From Parapedobacter flavus (lineage in GTDB: Bacteria > Bacteroidota > Bacteroidia > Sphingobacteriales > Sphingobacteriaceae): a stretch of 64,000 nucleotides of DNA. Below the pieces are notes generated by a model, which was not told the DNA's origin, ran no database searches, and saw nothing but the letters and a program-made list of their open reading frames with translations. Location of the stretch: positions 74,526 through 138,525 of the forward strand of contig NZ_JAYKZZ010000005.1 in the NCBI RefSeq assembly GCF_035818675.1, in the 5' to 3' direction. The translations under genes were made by a program, and so were the position numbers. Below, piece after piece: positions 62,803 through 64,000 of the stretch; within the stretch, counting starts at the first letter, position 1, and each line of letters opens with the position of its first letter.

Positions 62803-63999
62803 ATGGCGTATTTCTCCTCAAACTATAACCGGATTAATTATCCAATAAGCGACGGTGCTACTCCCGGATTACGTAACGCTCAAATTGGAGCGATTCACGC
62901 GATAGGGGCTCATTTTTCTATACACGATAAAGAACCTGCTTTGATTGTAATGCCAACTGGATCAGGAAAGACTGCTGTTCTAAATCTCTCAGCGTATTTA
63001 TTGCGGGATAATCGAGTTTTGGTCATTAGTTCCAGTGTTTTGGTTAGGGGACAGATTAAAAATGAATTTTCTACTTTAAAGACTTTAAAAGAATCGTCTG
63101 TCTTTGCGAAAGATATTCCGACACCGACTGTTAAGGAAATTAGATCCCCGATTAAGTCTATGGAAGAGTGGGAAGCCCTTAAAGATTTTGATGCGGTTAT
63201 TGGCATACCTAATAGTATAAACGAGGGCATTAACCTTGCGTTTGGCCCACCTAAGAATTTATTCGATTTAATCTTGGTGGATGAAGCACATCACGTTCCC
63301 GCTTTCACTTGGACTAATATCATCGAAGCATTTCCTCACGCAAAAAAAATATTCTTTACTGCTACACCATTTCGGCGTGATAAGCGTGAAATCAAGGGAA
63401 AGATTGTATTCAGTTACCCTCTATCAAAGGCATATGAGGATAAAATTTTCGGAGATTTAGGATATTATCCTGTTTTGCCAAATAATGAGCATCCTGATTT
63501 AGCGATAGCTAAAGCTACAGAAGCTGTTTTTAAGGAAGACAAAGAAGCAGGCTTACGACATTTCATTATGGTTAGAACAGAAACAAAGGAACATGCCGAT
63601 GCTTTGGATACACTTTATAAAGAGAATACCTCATTAAGTCTTATTAAAGTTGATAGTACCAAAACCTATAGTTTTATTAAGAAAACCATCGAAAAACTAA
63701 AAGCGGGAGAACTCGACGGTATCATCTGTGTGGATATGTTAGGCGAAGGCTTTGATTTTCCAAATTTAAAAATTGCAGCGATACACAGCCCCAAAAAGTC
63801 TTTAGCGAACACGATGCAATTTATAGGAAGATTTGCCCGAACGAATGCTGCTGATATCGGTGAAGCAAAATTTTTGGCTATTCCAAGCGATATAGAGATA
63901 GGTAAAAAAAGATTATATGCGGAGGGCGCGATTTGGAACGATATCATTAAAAATTTATCTGATTCTCCGCAAACACACCTAATATTTTTAGTATATTAG
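62803..63999 (+). CDS. SF2 DEAH-box helicase paired with the Argonaute, possibly cut short
   Basis: 398 residues. PTGSGKT at 51-57, DEAH at 160-163, TATP at 186-189 and QFIGRFAR at 339-346 show both RecA-like domains with motifs I, II, III and VI. The stop is at 63997-63999, shortly after AEGAIWNDIIKNLSDS; helicases of this kind usually carry further C-terminal sequence, so the frame may be truncated or frameshifted near the window end. The start is 18 bases behind the Argonaute stop, suggesting one transcript. It could unwind target DNA or DNA-RNA for the Argonaute. Confidence 0.82.
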   Translation: MAYFSSNYNRINYPISDGATPGLRNAQIGAIHAIGAHFSIHDKEPALIVMPTGSGKTAVLNLSAYLLRDNRVLVISSSVLVRGQIKNEFSTLKTLKESSVFAKDIPTPTVKEIRSPIKSMEEWEALKDFDAVIGIPNSINEGINLAFGPPKNLFDLILVDEAHHVPAFTWTNIIEAFPHAKKIFFTATPFRRDKREIKGKIVFSYPLSKAYEDKIFGDLGYYPVLPNNEHPDLAIAKATEAVFKEDKEAGLRHFIMVRTETKEHADALDTLYKENTSLSLIKVDSTKTYSFIKKTIEKLKAGELDGIICVDMLGEGFDFPNLKIAAIHSPKKSLANTMQFIGRFARTNAADIGEAKFLAIPSDIEIGKKRLYAEGAIWNDIIKNLSDSPQTHLIFLVY

Positions 64000-64000
64000 C

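Larger units (their letters stand above)
17306..64000. mobile_element. CTnDOT-type integrative and conjugative element (left part; right end outside window)
   Basis: The element begins beside the tRNA-Met 3' end and encodes a tyrosine integrase, metal-resistance cargo, RteC, small excision-type DNA-binding proteins, mobA/mobB, a TraA-TraN transfer operon, a coupling protein and antirestriction functions. All conserved conjugation genes lie on the plus strand in the order known for Bacteroidota ICEs. AT-rich defence genes fill the last 9 kb. No second copy of the tRNA 3' end was seen, so the right boundary is beyond position 64000; the exact left core site is not resolved. Confidence 0.88.

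Noticed and set aside
1..64000. Insertion sequences or a complete prophage
   Set aside because: I saw no transposase motifs, terminal inverted repeats of IS type or phage structural genes; the mobile gene set is conjugative.

Overview
The window reads as chromosome of a Bacteroidota bacterium, most likely of the Sphingobacteriaceae type. This is inferred from the rodA-mrdA-mreD-mreC-mreB cell-shape cluster, paired exported DUF3857/transglutaminase-like proteins, TAnnTTTG-type -7 promoter boxes and an RteC/TraA-TraN conjugation module of the CTnDOT kind. No species can be named from the sequence alone.

Region 1 (1-17305) is ordinary chromosome: the elongasome operon on the minus strand (rodA cut by the window edge), two exported transglutaminase-like proteins, an M1 metallopeptidase, a five-gene operon headed by an ArsR regulator with SRPBCC, DoxX-like and YdeI-like proteins, a phosphatase-GT20 fusion enzyme, a YqgE/AlgH protein, a HAD hydrolase and a tRNA-Met(CAT).

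Region 2 (about 17306 to the window end) is an integrative and conjugative element (ICE) inserted next to the tRNA. It starts with a tyrosine recombinase. A heavy-metal cargo module follows (19.6-28.6 kb): a DUF6660-like His-rich protein, an RND efflux triad, a Fur-family regulator, a P1B-type ATPase and a frameshifted small His-tailed membrane protein. Two near-identical palindromes, TTTGCAAT-ACC-ATTGCAAA and TGCAAT-AGC-ATTGCA, each followed after 12-13 bases by TAACTTTG, sit ahead of the two halves of this module and look like operators of the Fur-family protein. Next come regulatory and excision genes (RteC, tandem small DNA-binding paralogues), primase-like paralogues, a non-coding stretch with oriT-like structure, a cytosine methyltransferase, mobA/mobB, and the transfer operon from traA to the coupling protein, with M23 peptidase, ArdC-like antirestriction protein and DUF4099/DUF3945 proteins behind it.

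Region 3 (54.7-64 kb) is visibly AT-richer cargo that looks like a defence island: an unrecognised two-gene unit (a PD-(D/E)XK-like protein plus a larger partner), an AbiL/RloAB-type ATPase-Toprim pair, and, divergently, a 1061-residue single-chain SIR2-APAZ-MID-PIWI Argonaute with a degenerate PIWI site and an intact-looking SIR2 NADase site, followed 18 bases later by an SF2 DEAH helicase. The Argonaute-helicase pair is the most interesting candidate system here. The right end of the ICE lies outside the window.
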